Assembly (NCBI RefSeq): GCF_002860285.1
Contig: NZ_PGVF01000003.1
Location: 124,001-188,000 of the forward strand
Length of the DNA stretch: 64,000 nt
Origin: Bacillus sp. M6-12
GTDB lineage: Bacteria; Bacillota; Bacilli; Bacillales; DSM-1321
Direction of reading: 5' to 3'
The notes below the pieces were generated by a model. That model was not told the DNA's origin and did not search any database. It saw only the letters and a program-made list of their open reading frames with translations. A program made the translations under genes and the position numbers. This document shows, in pieces, positions 1 to 9,354 of this stretch; position 1 is the first letter of the stretch; every line of letters begins with the position of its first letter.

Positions 1-84
1 TTTGTTATTTGTAAATATGCTGCGGAAGTTATTCGCTAAAGCAATGTTTGTTACAAAGTTACCATAATCCGAATTAGTTCAGCC

Positions 85-828
85 TTATACGTTGCTTAAC
101 TCCTGCTTTTTCAGGCTAATTGAGTGCAGAATATCTGCTAGTTCCCCTGATGCTGAGTAAAAAGGTGAATGGTCTGTATCGAGTGTAAAAATCTCTTCAC
201 AAGGAGTTGATGTATACATATTTTTCTGGCACCAATTTGTGATCGCCTTATCCTTTAAACATTCAATATAATATTTTGGAATCCGGCCAAATCGCTCTTT
301 GGTAAGGCTAAGTTTAGTAGACAGCACCTCAAGAGGTTGTACTACCAACCTCGATTTAGAACTTTCCGCATCAGGGGTTGGACATTCTTCATAAAACACC
401 TCAATTAACGCCTCGTCTTTCACCGTGCAATGAACGTTATCATTCGATATGATCATGTTAGGCGGTACAAGAGAAGATGTGTCTGTTTGGATTACATCCA
501 CCATTGATTGGCCATCTTCCAATAAGAAAGCGGTTACATATACAATAGACTTAACCTTTTCAGGCCGATATTCAGCGCTTTGAGAGACAACTATCCCACC
601 CATACTATGACCTACAAGAATAACAGGTTCTTTTGCCTCATCGATCACCGAACATACTTTATTTGTATAACTCTTAAGAGAAACTTGAGAAGCCGGTGTT
701 TTATCGGCCCCATGACTTGGCAAATCTACAGCATAAACAGTATGTCCATTCTTTTCAAGCATAGGTACGATGTTCTCCCAACACCATGCTCCATGCCAAG
801 CACCATGTACCAAAACATAAGTAGACAT
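85..828 (-). CDS. alpha/beta hydrolase, plant methylesterase (MES/HNL)-like
   Basis: This 247-residue protein is an alpha/beta-fold esterase. The N-terminus has the VHGAWHG oxyanion-hole segment, the nucleophile elbow GHSMGG places Ser75, and the likely acid and base are Asp193 (in CLKDKA) and His220 (in DTDHSPF). The spacing and the C-terminal ERFGRIPKYYIEC stretch resemble the plant methyl-salicylate esterase / hydroxynitrile lyase family. I chose the ATG at 828 because GGGGTG lies just upstream; an in-frame GTG at 837 would add three residues. No signal peptide is visible, so it is probably cytosolic. It stands alone on the minus strand next to an IclR regulator and upstream of a gentisate cluster. 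Release of an aromatic acid from an ester is a plausible role, but that is inference. The family is secure and the substrate unknown. Confidence 0.85.
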   Translation of the reverse strand: MSTYVLVHGAWHGAWCWENIVPMLEKNGHTVYAVDLPSHGADKTPASQVSLKSYTNKVCSVIDEAKEPVILVGHSMGGIVVSQSAEYRPEKVKSIVYVTAFLLEDGQSMVDVIQTDTSSLVPPNMIISNDNVHCTVKDEALIEVFYEECPTPDAESSKSRLVVQPLEVLSTKLSLTKERFGRIPKYYIECLKDKAITNWCQKNMYTSTPCEEIFTLDTDHSPFYSASGELADILHSISLKKQELSNV

Positions 829-837
829 GTGTCTCAC

Positions 838-1148
838 CCCATTTTAGAATATTAACACTATGGCTATTATACTTATTCATCCAAGAAGAACTACAGATGC
901 AGATTCTTCTATATGGAACAATTCTTTCTTTTTGATAAAAAAAGTTGCAAAATAAAAGATGGCAAGTAATATGCAGGACCTGGCAACGATTCATTTCACT
1001 ATTCCATATTAAACAGATACGCAAAGTAAAGGTCCTAATTTTGAAAGAGTTACTTATTTTTTCAGATTGTTAAAATTTCTTTTTTCATGTTTTTAGTAAT
1101 TTAACTAGTATAATGGTTATAAAAAGCGTTTAGGACTGTGATTTTGAA
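838..1148. other. intergenic region between divergent esterase and IclR genes
   Basis: About 310 AT-rich bases separate the divergent esterase and IclR genes, so both promoters should lie here. A TATAAT-like hexamer near 1110 is a candidate -10 for the IclR gene, but no convincing -35 accompanies it. No further gene is visible. Confidence 0.4.
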
Positions 1149-1922
1149 ATGTCAAACCAATTAGACACAAGGTTCCTGTCTTCCGTAAAGAATGGGATGC
1201 GGATTTTGCGGCTGTTCAAAAGAGGCCAGGATGAGCTTAGCGTTACAGAAATTGCTAAAAATTTGAATTTGCCGAAGAGCACTGCACATAGGTTGATTAC
1301 AACAATGGTTAACGAAGGATTCTTATCCAAGAATCCGAATACAAATAGATACCGGCTAGGTCTCTCCCTTTTATCACTCGGAGGGGTGATCTTCAGCCAC
1401 CGGGACTTATATATAGAAGCTCAGCCAGTACTTAAAAGATTAGTGGACCAATTAGGGGAAACTGCCCATATCTGCCTTCTTGAACATGATGAGGTAGTTT
1501 ATTTCGTTCGCACTGAATGTAAAGACTCTTCCCGCCTTTTAACGCAAATGGGAAGAAAAAGCCCTTTTCATTGCACAAGCGAAGGACTTGCCATCCTTGC
1601 TTTCCAGCCCGAGAAAACGGTTAAAAAGCTATTGTCGAAGAATCTATATGCATATACTCCATATACGATTACAGATAATGATAGTTTAAAAGATGAACTG
1701 ACAAAAATTAAAAAATCCGGGTACGCTCTATCCAGGGATCAATTTTACGAAGGGTTTGTCGGTATCGCAGCTCCCATTCGGGATTTTAATGGCAGCGTCA
1801 CCTCTGCAATCTCCGTTATTGGCCCAACGTCACGGATTACCGAGGATCGGTATTCATATTTTATTAAACACATAACCAATGCTGCTAAAGAAGTGTCCAA
1901 TTTACTTGGTTTTTATGGATAG
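1149..1922 (+). CDS. IclR family transcriptional regulator
   Basis: A 257-residue IclR-type regulator. The N-terminal winged helix-turn-helix covers about residues 15-75 (SVTEIAKNLNLPKSTAHRL is the recognition segment). The C-terminal effector domain covers about 85-250 and includes the typical LSRDQFYEGFVGIAAP segment. The family commonly controls aromatic and acid catabolic genes by ligand-dependent repression or activation. The gene is divergent from the esterase and convergent with an MFS carrier, so either could be a target. The ribosome binding site is weak (AGGA about 15 bases before the ATG). It is one of two IclR genes within 3 kb and differs clearly from the second, so they probably sense different ligands. 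Confidence 0.92.
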   Translation: MSNQLDTRFLSSVKNGMRILRLFKRGQDELSVTEIAKNLNLPKSTAHRLITTMVNEGFLSKNPNTNRYRLGLSLLSLGGVIFSHRDLYIEAQPVLKRLVDQLGETAHICLLEHDEVVYFVRTECKDSSRLLTQMGRKSPFHCTSEGLAILAFQPEKTVKKLLSKNLYAYTPYTITDNDSLKDELTKIKKSGYALSRDQFYEGFVGIAAPIRDFNGSVTSAISVIGPTSRITEDRYSYFIKHITNAAKEVSNLLGFYG

Positions 1923-2089
1923 ACTTTAATAATGCATTATTAATTGCCTATGTATGTAGAGGTTATCAACTTTTTCTTTGCCACACAGATGGAAATGTTT
2001 TTCATGACGAGACACACCTTAAGGAAGAAACTAGTCGGGGGCAGGAACACATAGATGTAATTGTTGTACCTTTGAGAGTTCCCACTCCC

Positions 2090-3280
2090 TTAAGCTTCCT
2101 TATGTTCTATTTCCCTTATCCCTTCGATCGTCCTTTGTTTCTGTGCCCAATAATAAAGTCCAATACCCAAAACTACATAAATTGCACAGTATAAATAGAG
2201 ACCGCCAAGGCTGATGTGGCCTGCAATTGATCCTATAAGGAAGGATCCCACTCCGATGCCAAGATCAAAGACCGAAAAGAAAGTGGCGTTTGCCAAAGGG
2301 CGCCGTCCTGGGGATGTACTATAAAGTGCAAGGGTCTGGAAGCTTGGAAAAAGCGTCCCCCAACCAATGCCTATCATAGCTGCTGCCATGAAAAACACCA
2401 TCGCTCCGCTTGTTATACTAAGAACGTACATGCCGAGTGCATATAGTACAATTGCAGGGAAGACGATGAAATTCGCGCCATATTTGTCAAACCATCTTCC
2501 TGTAAATGGACGTGTCACTAAAAGACCGACCGCATAAACAACGAAAAAGTAACTTGACTCGGCAGCAAGCCCCCGTTCCGTAGCAAAAACCGCTATGAAC
2601 GATAAGATAGCTGAGTAGGCAATTGCGAAAAAGGCACCTGTCAGTGCTATCGGAACAGCAGCCCTCTCGAAGACCGAATGTTTTTTCTGATGTGAACGTG
2701 TTTCTTTTTCAGTATCAGCAGGGACCTTAGTCAACCATCCAGTCAAGAGCGCACAAAGGGAGAACAAGGCGCTGAACCAAAACATCATCTGTATGCCCCA
2801 TTCTCCATTAATGGTTAACCCAAGGAAGGGACCGGCCACCATCGCCAAATTGGTAGAAACGGCGAAATAGCCCATCCCCTCTCCTTTCCGTGCATACGGC
2901 AATATATCCGCCACAATAGCCCCTGTAATAGTCGTCGCCATCCCAAATCCGATTCCATGAATAAATCTCACAAAAAGAAGTGAACCCTCTGATTCACAAA
3001 ACGAATACATGCAAGATGCCAGAAAATAGACGATCATCGACAGAATATACATTGGTCGTTTTCCAGCCCGATTGACCCAAGCCCCCATAAAGGGCCGTGT
3101 TACAATGGCTGCAATTAAAAAAACAGTCGTGAACAATCCAGCCACCATGCCTGAGGTTCCCATGCTCTCCATAGCTGCTGACGGGATTGTGACAAGTAAA
3201 TAATAGTAGGCTAAAAACAAAAAGAAATTTGCCGCACAAATGATGATGAAATTCTTCGTCCACAATTTTTCACTATCCAA
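2090..3280 (-). CDS. MFS transporter
   Basis: A 396-residue major facilitator protein with about 12 hydrophobic segments and the cytoplasmic-loop motif GAWVNRAGKRP after TM2, a form of the MFS motif A. A charged central loop near residues 190-205 divides the two halves. It starts at a TTG with GGGAG eight bases upstream. Its general character is that of a drug or metabolite exporter. Lying between two IclR regulators in a catabolic island, it may instead move an aromatic acid; the sequence does not settle this. Confidence 0.88.
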   Translation of the reverse strand: MDSEKLWTKNFIIICAANFFLFLAYYYLLVTIPSAAMESMGTSGMVAGLFTTVFLIAAIVTRPFMGAWVNRAGKRPMYILSMIVYFLASCMYSFCESEGSLLFVRFIHGIGFGMATTITGAIVADILPYARKGEGMGYFAVSTNLAMVAGPFLGLTINGEWGIQMMFWFSALFSLCALLTGWLTKVPADTEKETRSHQKKHSVFERAAVPIALTGAFFAIAYSAILSFIAVFATERGLAAESSYFFVVYAVGLLVTRPFTGRWFDKYGANFIVFPAIVLYALGMYVLSITSGAMVFFMAAAMIGIGWGTLFPSFQTLALYSTSPGRRPLANATFFSVFDLGIGVGSFLIGSIAGHISLGGLYLYCAIYVVLGIGLYYWAQKQRTIEGIREIEHKEA

Positions 3281-3905
3281 ATGATTCTCTCCCTAAATGC
3301 ATATAAAGTATCGTTCTTAATTAAGCATATTTATACCATGACACAATATACTTGGCGCTTACATTTCCTGACCTCACTATTCAACAGTTTGATGGGTCCC
3401 TCCCCCGGGCTGTAACATTTCGAGGAAAGCGCGAAGTTCGAACTGGAATCACGTATGTGTTGGAAGAATAGTGATTGTGCGAAATTAGGAGCCAGTAAGC
3501 ATCTTTACTACCAAATCTTTATTGCGGTAAATGACTTGATTACAATTTTATTCTGACAAACGATACATCGCCCTGCTTGCACAGTGCACGCATTGTTTGA
3601 CGCAATGAGGTTTTAACGGTGTAATATGCGGGACGATGAGATATTGTAAACAAATGACAAGATGGGATTTGCATGCAAACATTACCATACCAGATTGCAC
3701 CTCCTAACTTTAGCAGAAAATGTATGTCCTTCAGCAATAATAAAAATAAAAATCCGGTAAAGGACACTGTTTTGTTCCTCTATATGAACAAAGTAGAAAT
3801 TAACTGTTTTTTTTTAGTAACTTAGAAAATATGTGAATGATGAATAATAAATGATAAAATATTAGAATGACATTGTTGTGAAAAGAATGAGAAGGAAGGT
3901 TTTAC
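3281..3905. other. intergenic region, no gene recognised
   Basis: About 620 bases separate the MFS gene from the second IclR gene. I see no reading frame with a ribosome binding site or recognisable protein similarity. The right end carries the IclR leader, with AAGGAAGG six bases before its ATG and an AT-rich stretch with TAAAAT near 3855 as a possible -10. Confidence 0.4.
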
Positions 3906-4667
3906 ATGTCTGAAGCAAAGTCACCTGTAATGATCCAATCGCTACTTGCAGGATTTTCTATCATTGATATAGTTGTGAAACATGGGATTCCTATGAAATT
4001 CAATGATATCCATAATCGTACAAATATCACTAAAAGTAACCTGCATAAATACTTGAATACCTTGATATCCCTTGGAGTCCTCTACCGTGACCCTGATAAT
4101 GGCCTTTACTCTCCAGGAAGCACCCTGATTGAGTATGGCATGGCTGCGGTCAATCAGGAAGACATTATAAGAAAAGTAACACCCTTTCTCCAGGAGATCA
4201 ATTTAGCTGCAAAAGAAACCACTCTCCTGGCTGTCTGGACACATCAAGCTCCAATGATCATTAAAATGATTCATAGCCATGCAGGTCTCAATCTCGGTGG
4301 CCAGGTTGGAACGTTTCTGCCTGTCAATTCGGCCGGTGGAAAGCTTTTCGCTTCTTTTTTAAAGGGGCCTTTTATAGAAGCTTGGCTGAACAATGAATCA
4401 TCCGGCATGAGTAAGGAAGAGTATATTCGCCTTGAAAAGGAGATTGCTTCCATTCAAAAAGAAGGTATAGCATTCGCCAAGGATGCGCTCGCACCTTCAG
4501 TCGCTTCAGTAGCAATCCCTGTATTTGACTATGGCCGCGAATTGCTTGGTGCAGTTATAATAGTCGGTTTCGAGGATTCCATTCCTACCCGTTCGGATCA
4601 AAAGCTTAGCGAATATCTTCTGGAAAAAAGCATTGAAATCTCGTCCCAGTTTGGATATTCGGGATAA
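3906..4667 (+). CDS. IclR family transcriptional regulator, probable gentisate operon regulator
   Basis: A 253-residue IclR protein. The winged helix occupies about residues 12-65 (NRTNITKSNLHKYLNTL), followed by the effector-binding domain (AKETTLLAVWTHQAP, then PVNSAGGKLFAS, then APSVASVAIPVFD). It starts at an ATG with AAGGAAGG at good spacing. It is convergent with the fumarylacetoacetate-hydrolase-family gene and shares a bidirectional terminator with it. It is the regulator nearest to the gentisate operon, whose promoter contains a palindrome over the -10. Control of that operon is an inference from position and operator layout. Confidence 0.9.
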   Translation: MSEAKSPVMIQSLLAGFSIIDIVVKHGIPMKFNDIHNRTNITKSNLHKYLNTLISLGVLYRDPDNGLYSPGSTLIEYGMAAVNQEDIIRKVTPFLQEINLAAKETTLLAVWTHQAPMIIKMIHSHAGLNLGGQVGTFLPVNSAGGKLFASFLKGPFIEAWLNNESSGMSKEEYIRLEKEIASIQKEGIAFAKDALAPSVASVAIPVFDYGRELLGAVIIVGFEDSIPTRSDQKLSEYLLEKSIEISSQFGYSG

Positions 4668-4672
4668 CAGAA

Positions 4673-4726
4673 TAAAGCCAGCTTATTAGATTAATATCCC
4701 CTCTAATAAGCTGGCTTTAATTTTGT
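4673..4726. terminator. bidirectional rho-independent terminator
   Basis: An 18-bp perfect stem (4673-4690 with 4702-4719) with an 11-base loop is followed by ATTTTG on the plus strand and preceded by A-rich bases. It lies between the convergent IclR and FAH-family genes and can serve both. Confidence 0.9.
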
Positions 4727-4851
4727 ATAAGCAACCCAGTTACCGCGGGTGAATGAACTGTTCATTTTCAACAGCTATTTATAGAGGGAACTTATTATCA
4801 TTATTTGGCCTTTAGTTCAACATAAATTAACGGAGCTTGATATGAAAATTT

Positions 4852-5739
4852 TTATCCTTCAAGGGTTTGGTGCTCCAGTTCCTTCTGTCCCAGTGCTTCC
4901 TCTGAATATTTTACATCCACTGTAAACTCGCCGACCTGTTCAATTTTAATCCTGACATGGTCCCCGTCTTGAATTGGTCCAACGCCTTCCGGAGTTCCTG
5001 TCGCGATGATGTCTCCTGGCTGCAGGGTCATATTGTTACAGGCCACTTCAAAACATTTGAAACAATCATAGATCAGGTGCTTTGTGCTTCCATCTTGCCT
5101 CACTTCATCATTTACCCATAGTGTCATGGCCAAGTCATTGGGATTTTCAATTTCGTCTGCCGTTACGATCCACGGACCAATCGGAGTGAAGGTATCAAAT
5201 GATTTTCGCCATGTTCTTTCTTCATTGCCGCGAATTGAAATATCAAGCAGTGCAAAATAACCAAAAATATAATCCTTTGCTTCCGAAGCCTTTACATTTT
5301 TCGCCTTCTTGCCAATCACATAGCCAAGTTCGGCTTCATGGTCTGTGCGACGGTCAGCAAATGGCAATAGTATAGGATCCGATGGTCCTGACAGTGATTC
5401 AGGAGACTTCAGGAAAAGTGCCAATTCTTCAATTGTCCGTGGCGCATTATTGAACATTTTGTTCATTTCGATTTGGTGATTTAAATAATTCACCGGTGCT
5501 GCCCAAATTTTACCTGTGGATGGCACTGGAGATTTCAAAGTTACTTCAGAAAGGTGATAGGATTTACCCGATTGGGCGGCATCTTCCATTTTCCCTTTCA
5601 GCTGATCAAAATCTTCCATTAGCCGCAGAAAAGATTCTCTAGGTGATGCAGAATCCCAGCCTGCAGCCTCGGATACGTCCGTCACATAGTCCCCTTTTAC
5701 GATACCTAGTATGTCATCATTAAAAATCGCGATTTTCAT
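4852..5739 (-). CDS. fumarylacetoacetate hydrolase family protein (probable fumarylpyruvate/maleylpyruvate hydrolase)
   Basis: A 295-residue FAH-family enzyme. The metal-binding acidic residues are visible as Glu135 and Glu137 (DHEAELGY) and Asp166 (FALLDISI), with the family's GDIIATGTPEGVG segment near the C-terminus. Family members cleave C-C bonds in acyl-pyruvates. The gene follows gentisate 1,2-dioxygenase by 20 bases in the same operon, so it probably splits the ring-cleavage product (or its fumaryl isomer) into pyruvate and a C4 acid. No maleylpyruvate isomerase is present in the window, so direct maleylpyruvate hydrolysis is possible. The start ATG has GAGGGG seven bases upstream. 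Confidence 0.88.
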   Translation of the reverse strand: MKIAIFNDDILGIVKGDYVTDVSEAAGWDSASPRESFLRLMEDFDQLKGKMEDAAQSGKSYHLSEVTLKSPVPSTGKIWAAPVNYLNHQIEMNKMFNNAPRTIEELALFLKSPESLSGPSDPILLPFADRRTDHEAELGYVIGKKAKNVKASEAKDYIFGYFALLDISIRGNEERTWRKSFDTFTPIGPWIVTADEIENPNDLAMTLWVNDEVRQDGSTKHLIYDCFKCFEVACNNMTLQPGDIIATGTPEGVGPIQDGDHVRIKIEQVGEFTVDVKYSEEALGQKELEHQTLEG

Positions 5740-5759
5740 TTCGTTTCCCCTCTTCCTTA

Positions 5760-6875
5760 CTAAGCTTCATTAGGCACAAAAGTTTTTTCAATGATCTGGT
5801 GTCCGCCGTTTTCTTCATAGGCTTCCTGATATTCAAGTTCTAATTTTTCCATGACAGGTTTATCATTGAATGAGAATAGGAAAACATCTTCCGATCCAGT
5901 ATTAACATGTTCATGACGGCTCCATGGCGGCAGGATAAAAAAGTCACCTTTCTCCCACTCAAATTTCTGTCCATCAATAACAGTGTAACCCTTTCCTTCA
6001 AGAACATGATAAATCGCGCTGTGAACATGACGGTGAGCTTTTGTCTGCTGACCAGGTTTCAATTTCTGCATCATCGTACCGATTCTGGAATCAGCGGAAC
6101 CACCCGTAGTAGGGTTTATGTATTCAATCGCATACCCATCGTACGGATCGTTATCTGCCTCTGTCATTTCATCAAGCAAATACTTCACTCGGTCAAATTT
6201 ATAGCCAAATATAGGTGAAGGATAGCCCGGTTGTTTTTCCTCGTTAATCTTCTTAAAAGCTCCCATCGAGAATTGCTTATTAGAGTAATTTTCCGGCGCT
6301 TGCAACGGGTAATTTTCCTCTTCATATGGTTCAAAGAACGAAGCTGCCATCGTTCTAACCAGTCCCACGTCGAGGCCGTCCATCCAGAACATTGGCTCTG
6401 TTCCTTCATGCTTATGCTCATGCCATGTCCAGGCAGGAGTTAAAATCATATCGCCGCGTTCCATATATGTCTTTTCCCCATTGACTGCCGTATAGGCCCC
6501 ATCCCCTTCAATGACGAATCGAATGGCAGATTGGGAATGGTGATGGGAAGGAGCGCTTTCACCCGGCATTAACAACTGGATTCCAGCGTACAATGTATGC
6601 GTTCCGTATCCGACAAGCCCGCGCTTCAGCAAGCTAGGGTTCTGGAGGTAAACAACACGGCGTTCGGCATCTTTACCCGGCTCAAGTAAATCTCCTGCCT
6701 GCAAAACATACTCACGTACAGACTGCCACTTCCATAGATACGGCTCTACATCATGAACCGGTTCCCTTGTGACCATGTGTCCCAAATCGTACCAGAGTGG
6801 CCCAAGATGATTTTTCTTCATACCTTCATAATATTGATCCAGCTTTTCCTTGGTAATGGTTTCATTTTTCGCCAT
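5760..6875 (-). CDS. gentisate 1,2-dioxygenase
   Basis: A 371-residue bicupin enzyme that opens the ring of gentisate (2,5-dihydroxybenzoate) to maleylpyruvate using Fe(II) and oxygen. The first cupin carries the metal-binding His cluster (APSHHHSQSAIRF, His111 and His113) and WHEHKHEG near 151-158. A second cupin (KAHRHVHSAIYHVLEGKG, then SRHEHVN) fills the C-terminal half. Length and both motifs fit the family. The start ATG follows GAGGAGG. It is the first gene of a two-gene operon with the FAH-family hydrolase, under a promoter with an operator-like palindrome upstream. Confidence 0.93.
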   Translation of the reverse strand: MAKNETITKEKLDQYYEGMKKNHLGPLWYDLGHMVTREPVHDVEPYLWKWQSVREYVLQAGDLLEPGKDAERRVVYLQNPSLLKRGLVGYGTHTLYAGIQLLMPGESAPSHHHSQSAIRFVIEGDGAYTAVNGEKTYMERGDMILTPAWTWHEHKHEGTEPMFWMDGLDVGLVRTMAASFFEPYEEENYPLQAPENYSNKQFSMGAFKKINEEKQPGYPSPIFGYKFDRVKYLLDEMTEADNDPYDGYAIEYINPTTGGSADSRIGTMMQKLKPGQQTKAHRHVHSAIYHVLEGKGYTVIDGQKFEWEKGDFFILPPWSRHEHVNTGSEDVFLFSFNDKPVMEKLELEYQEAYEENGGHQIIEKTFVPNEA

Positions 6876-6925
6876 TTAATAATCCTCCTCATTAATTATT
6901 GATGGTGTCTATATAGTGAACTTAA

Positions 6926-6963
6926 TTACCTAAATAGTACATTTAGTAATAGAATATTGTCAA
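6926..6963 (-). promoter_or_regulatory. gentisate operon promoter with palindromic operator
   Basis: On the minus strand a perfect TTGACA (-35) at 6958-6963 is separated by 18 bases from TACTAT (-10) at 6934-6939. A palindrome, TTACCTAAAT, five bases, ATTTAGTAA (6926-6949), overlaps the -10. This is the expected layout for a repressor site, most simply for the IclR protein at 3906-4667. Confidence 0.7.
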
Positions 6964-7204
6964 TAGTCAGAATTTAATAGTTGCCACACAGTTCAAACCC
7001 TGTAGCTTGCAATAGATTCCCTTCTATCTGAATTTTTATACACTAGTATTCAACTGTATTTTGTAAACGGGAATCCGATTTACATATGAGTATTCGATAT
7101 TTTAGATCGATCAGAAAGTGATTTCTTAAAAATAATGTGCCTATAAAACTTATAGAAATTACTCAAATTATCCTGTTTCTGATCCGGCAAATCACTGGAT
7201 AATC

Positions 7205-8908
7205 TTACGAAACATATTTTTTAGCTTCGATGATTGCGTCGGCAATGTACCTTTTTAATTCAACAGTATCTTCCTGGCTGCTCATTATAAGCCGTCCCGC
7301 AGTACGGGAAAAAGTCTCATCGTCTCCAAGGTGATTTAGTATGCCTAAGGCTTTCATTGCAACCAGCTGGGATGTCTCATAAACAAAAACTTTTGTGTAG
7401 CATATTTTTAGGTTGTTTTTCACTTCACCTGTTACCTGTATTGCCTTCATCGTTCGTAAAATCGCACTTTCTGCGGCATATATCCCGATTGCAAGGTCTG
7501 CGATAAATGCGGCAGTTTCTTGCTCTTGATTAAGATTCATCAAGTCATTTTTCCGAACAGCTCCTATGGCGGCATGATAAAGGTTCTTCATGATCTGGAG
7601 TGTCTGTTTCTCTTGCTGGAGAGTTCCTTCATCGACATTACGTTTCTCGTCAGGCAGTTCATAGGCCTTCAGCAATGTAGACGCGATAAGTATTCTGTTG
7701 ATTTCATTCGTCCCTTCAAAAATCCGGGTCACCCTGGAATCACGATACAGCGTTTCGATTTCATATTCTGACATATAGCCATAGCCACCGTGGATCTGCA
7801 ATGCTTCATCAACAATGAAGTCCAAAAACTCAGTGGACATTACCTTGTTAATAGAGCACTCCACTGCATAACGGGCTATCGTTGCTCCAAGAGAGCCGTT
7901 TGTTTCCTTCATGCTTTCAAAACCGTCCTGCATGGCACCAGCTGTTCTATATACAGAACTTTCACTGGCATACGTTTTGATTGCCATATCCGCTAATTTA
8001 TTTTTAATCAGATTAAAGCTGGAAATAGGCTGGCTAAACTGTAACCTTTCATTGGCATAGTTGACAGCAAGCTCGATCGATCGTTTTGCCGTTCCCAGTG
8101 AAGTGGCCGAAATCTTATGGCGTCCGATATTCAATATGTTAAATGCTATTACATGGCCCCTGCCAACTTCACCGATGACATTATCGACCGGGACTTTTAC
8201 ATGATCCAGGATAAGCGAACATGTGGAGGATCCCTTTAATCCCATTTTCTTTTCTTCCTGGCCAATGGATACTCCTTTATATTGTTTTTCAATGATGAAT
8301 GCAGTAAATTCTTGTCCATTCACTTTAGCGTAAACAATAAAGATGCCTGCGAAAGAAGAATTGGATATCCATTGTTTTTCTCCAGTGAGGATATAATGTG
8401 TCCCGCATTCGGATAATGTAGCCGTCGTCTTAACACTCATAGCATCCGTACCTGATGAAGGTTCTGTTAAGGCATATGCAGCTACTGTCTCCCCTGACAG
8501 AATTTTAGGCAGGTATAGCGCCTTTTGCTGCTCAGTTCCAAAATAGGCGATTGGCAGGGCACCGATCCCGGTTTGTCCGCCAAAAGTAATGGAAAACGAC
8601 CTGCCCAATGCCATTTTTTCTGCTATGATGCTTGCACTGATTTTGCCCAGCTCCAGCCCGCCGTCTTTTTCTGGAATATCCGCACTGATCAGGCCAAGCT
8701 CTCCTGCTTCCTTGATAAGACGAACCGTTACAGCAAAATCCTGGTCCTCAATGCTTCCTAATGCTGGATAGACTCTATTCATCACGAATTTATGAGTCAT
8801 CTCTTCAAGCATGATTTCTTCATCATTAAAGTCTTCAGGTGTGAATACTTCATGAGGAACAAAGTCGGCAGTTAAAAAATGCTTAAAGTGTGTATTTTCG
8901 GTAGGCAT
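7205..8908 (-). CDS. acyl-CoA dehydrogenase (long form)
   Basis: A 567-residue FAD-dependent acyl-CoA dehydrogenase of the longer Bacillus type with a C-terminal extension. The core shows the FAD and substrate signatures AYALTEPSSGTDA and GEKQWISNSSFAG. DEALQIHGGYGYMSEYEIE is present, and the catalytic glutamate lies in RIFEGTNEINR. About 180 residues follow the core domain. It would introduce a 2,3-double bond into an acyl- or arylalkyl-CoA. The ATG is four bases after the thioesterase stop, with GGGGTG inside that gene's end, so the two are translationally coupled. It is the last gene of the ligase-thioesterase-dehydrogenase operon. Confidence 0.92.
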   Translation of the reverse strand: MPTENTHFKHFLTADFVPHEVFTPEDFNDEEIMLEEMTHKFVMNRVYPALGSIEDQDFAVTVRLIKEAGELGLISADIPEKDGGLELGKISASIIAEKMALGRSFSITFGGQTGIGALPIAYFGTEQQKALYLPKILSGETVAAYALTEPSSGTDAMSVKTTATLSECGTHYILTGEKQWISNSSFAGIFIVYAKVNGQEFTAFIIEKQYKGVSIGQEEKKMGLKGSSTCSLILDHVKVPVDNVIGEVGRGHVIAFNILNIGRHKISATSLGTAKRSIELAVNYANERLQFSQPISSFNLIKNKLADMAIKTYASESSVYRTAGAMQDGFESMKETNGSLGATIARYAVECSINKVMSTEFLDFIVDEALQIHGGYGYMSEYEIETLYRDSRVTRIFEGTNEINRILIASTLLKAYELPDEKRNVDEGTLQQEKQTLQIMKNLYHAAIGAVRKNDLMNLNQEQETAAFIADLAIGIYAAESAILRTMKAIQVTGEVKNNLKICYTKVFVYETSQLVAMKALGILNHLGDDETFSRTAGRLIMSSQEDTVELKRYIADAIIEAKKYVS

Positions 8909-8912
8909 TTGT

Positions 8913-9332
8913 TCACCCCTTCAAAGGCAGTGTGCCCTGCAGCATTTTCACCCTGATTTCATCGGGTATTGGCTGGGCCTTTGGTTTACTTTTGAATGAT
9001 GTCCATGCGCGAAGTTCATATCCTTCAGCTATTACCTGGTCTCCTCTAAAAAAAGTATGCTGTAACTTGAAAACTTTATTTTGTAAATCTGCAGCAGTAC
9101 TTTTTACTACAACGCTATCCTCGAACAACAGAGGAGCTTTAAACTTACAATTAGCCTCCAGCAAAGGCATACCGATTTTCTCATCTGCATAAAGTTTCGA
9201 GGATGGAAAACCAATTGCCGTAAAATATTCATGGGTTGCTTCATCCATCCATTTATAAAAGTTTGGATAAAACACAATTCCCGCTGCATCCGTGTCACCC
9301 CATCTTACCTGGAACGAGTATTCAGCTATCAT
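8913..9332 (-). CDS. acyl-CoA thioesterase, 4-hydroxybenzoyl-CoA thioesterase-like
   Basis: A 139-residue hotdog-fold thioesterase. The N-terminal signature RWGDTDAAGIVFYPNFYKW is that of the 4-hydroxybenzoyl-CoA thioesterase/YbgC group, with the catalytic Asp in DTDAAG. It hydrolyses a CoA thioester to the free acid. Sitting between a CoA ligase and an acyl-CoA dehydrogenase, and near a gentisate dioxygenase, it could release a hydroxybenzoate from its CoA ester at the end of side-chain shortening. The family is clear and the substrate is inferred. An AAAGGAG site precedes the ATG. Confidence 0.88.
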   Translation of the reverse strand: MIAEYSFQVRWGDTDAAGIVFYPNFYKWMDEATHEYFTAIGFPSSKLYADEKIGMPLLEANCKFKAPLLFEDSVVVKSTAADLQNKVFKLQHTFFRGDQVIAEGYELRAWTSFKSKPKAQPIPDEIRVKMLQGTLPLKG

Positions 9333-9354
9333 TTAAGTATAGCTCCTTTCAATT

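Noticed and set aside
3540..3767. A 75-codon minus-strand frame in the gap before the second IclR gene
   Set aside because: No binding site, no recognised similarity and no terminator or operon context.
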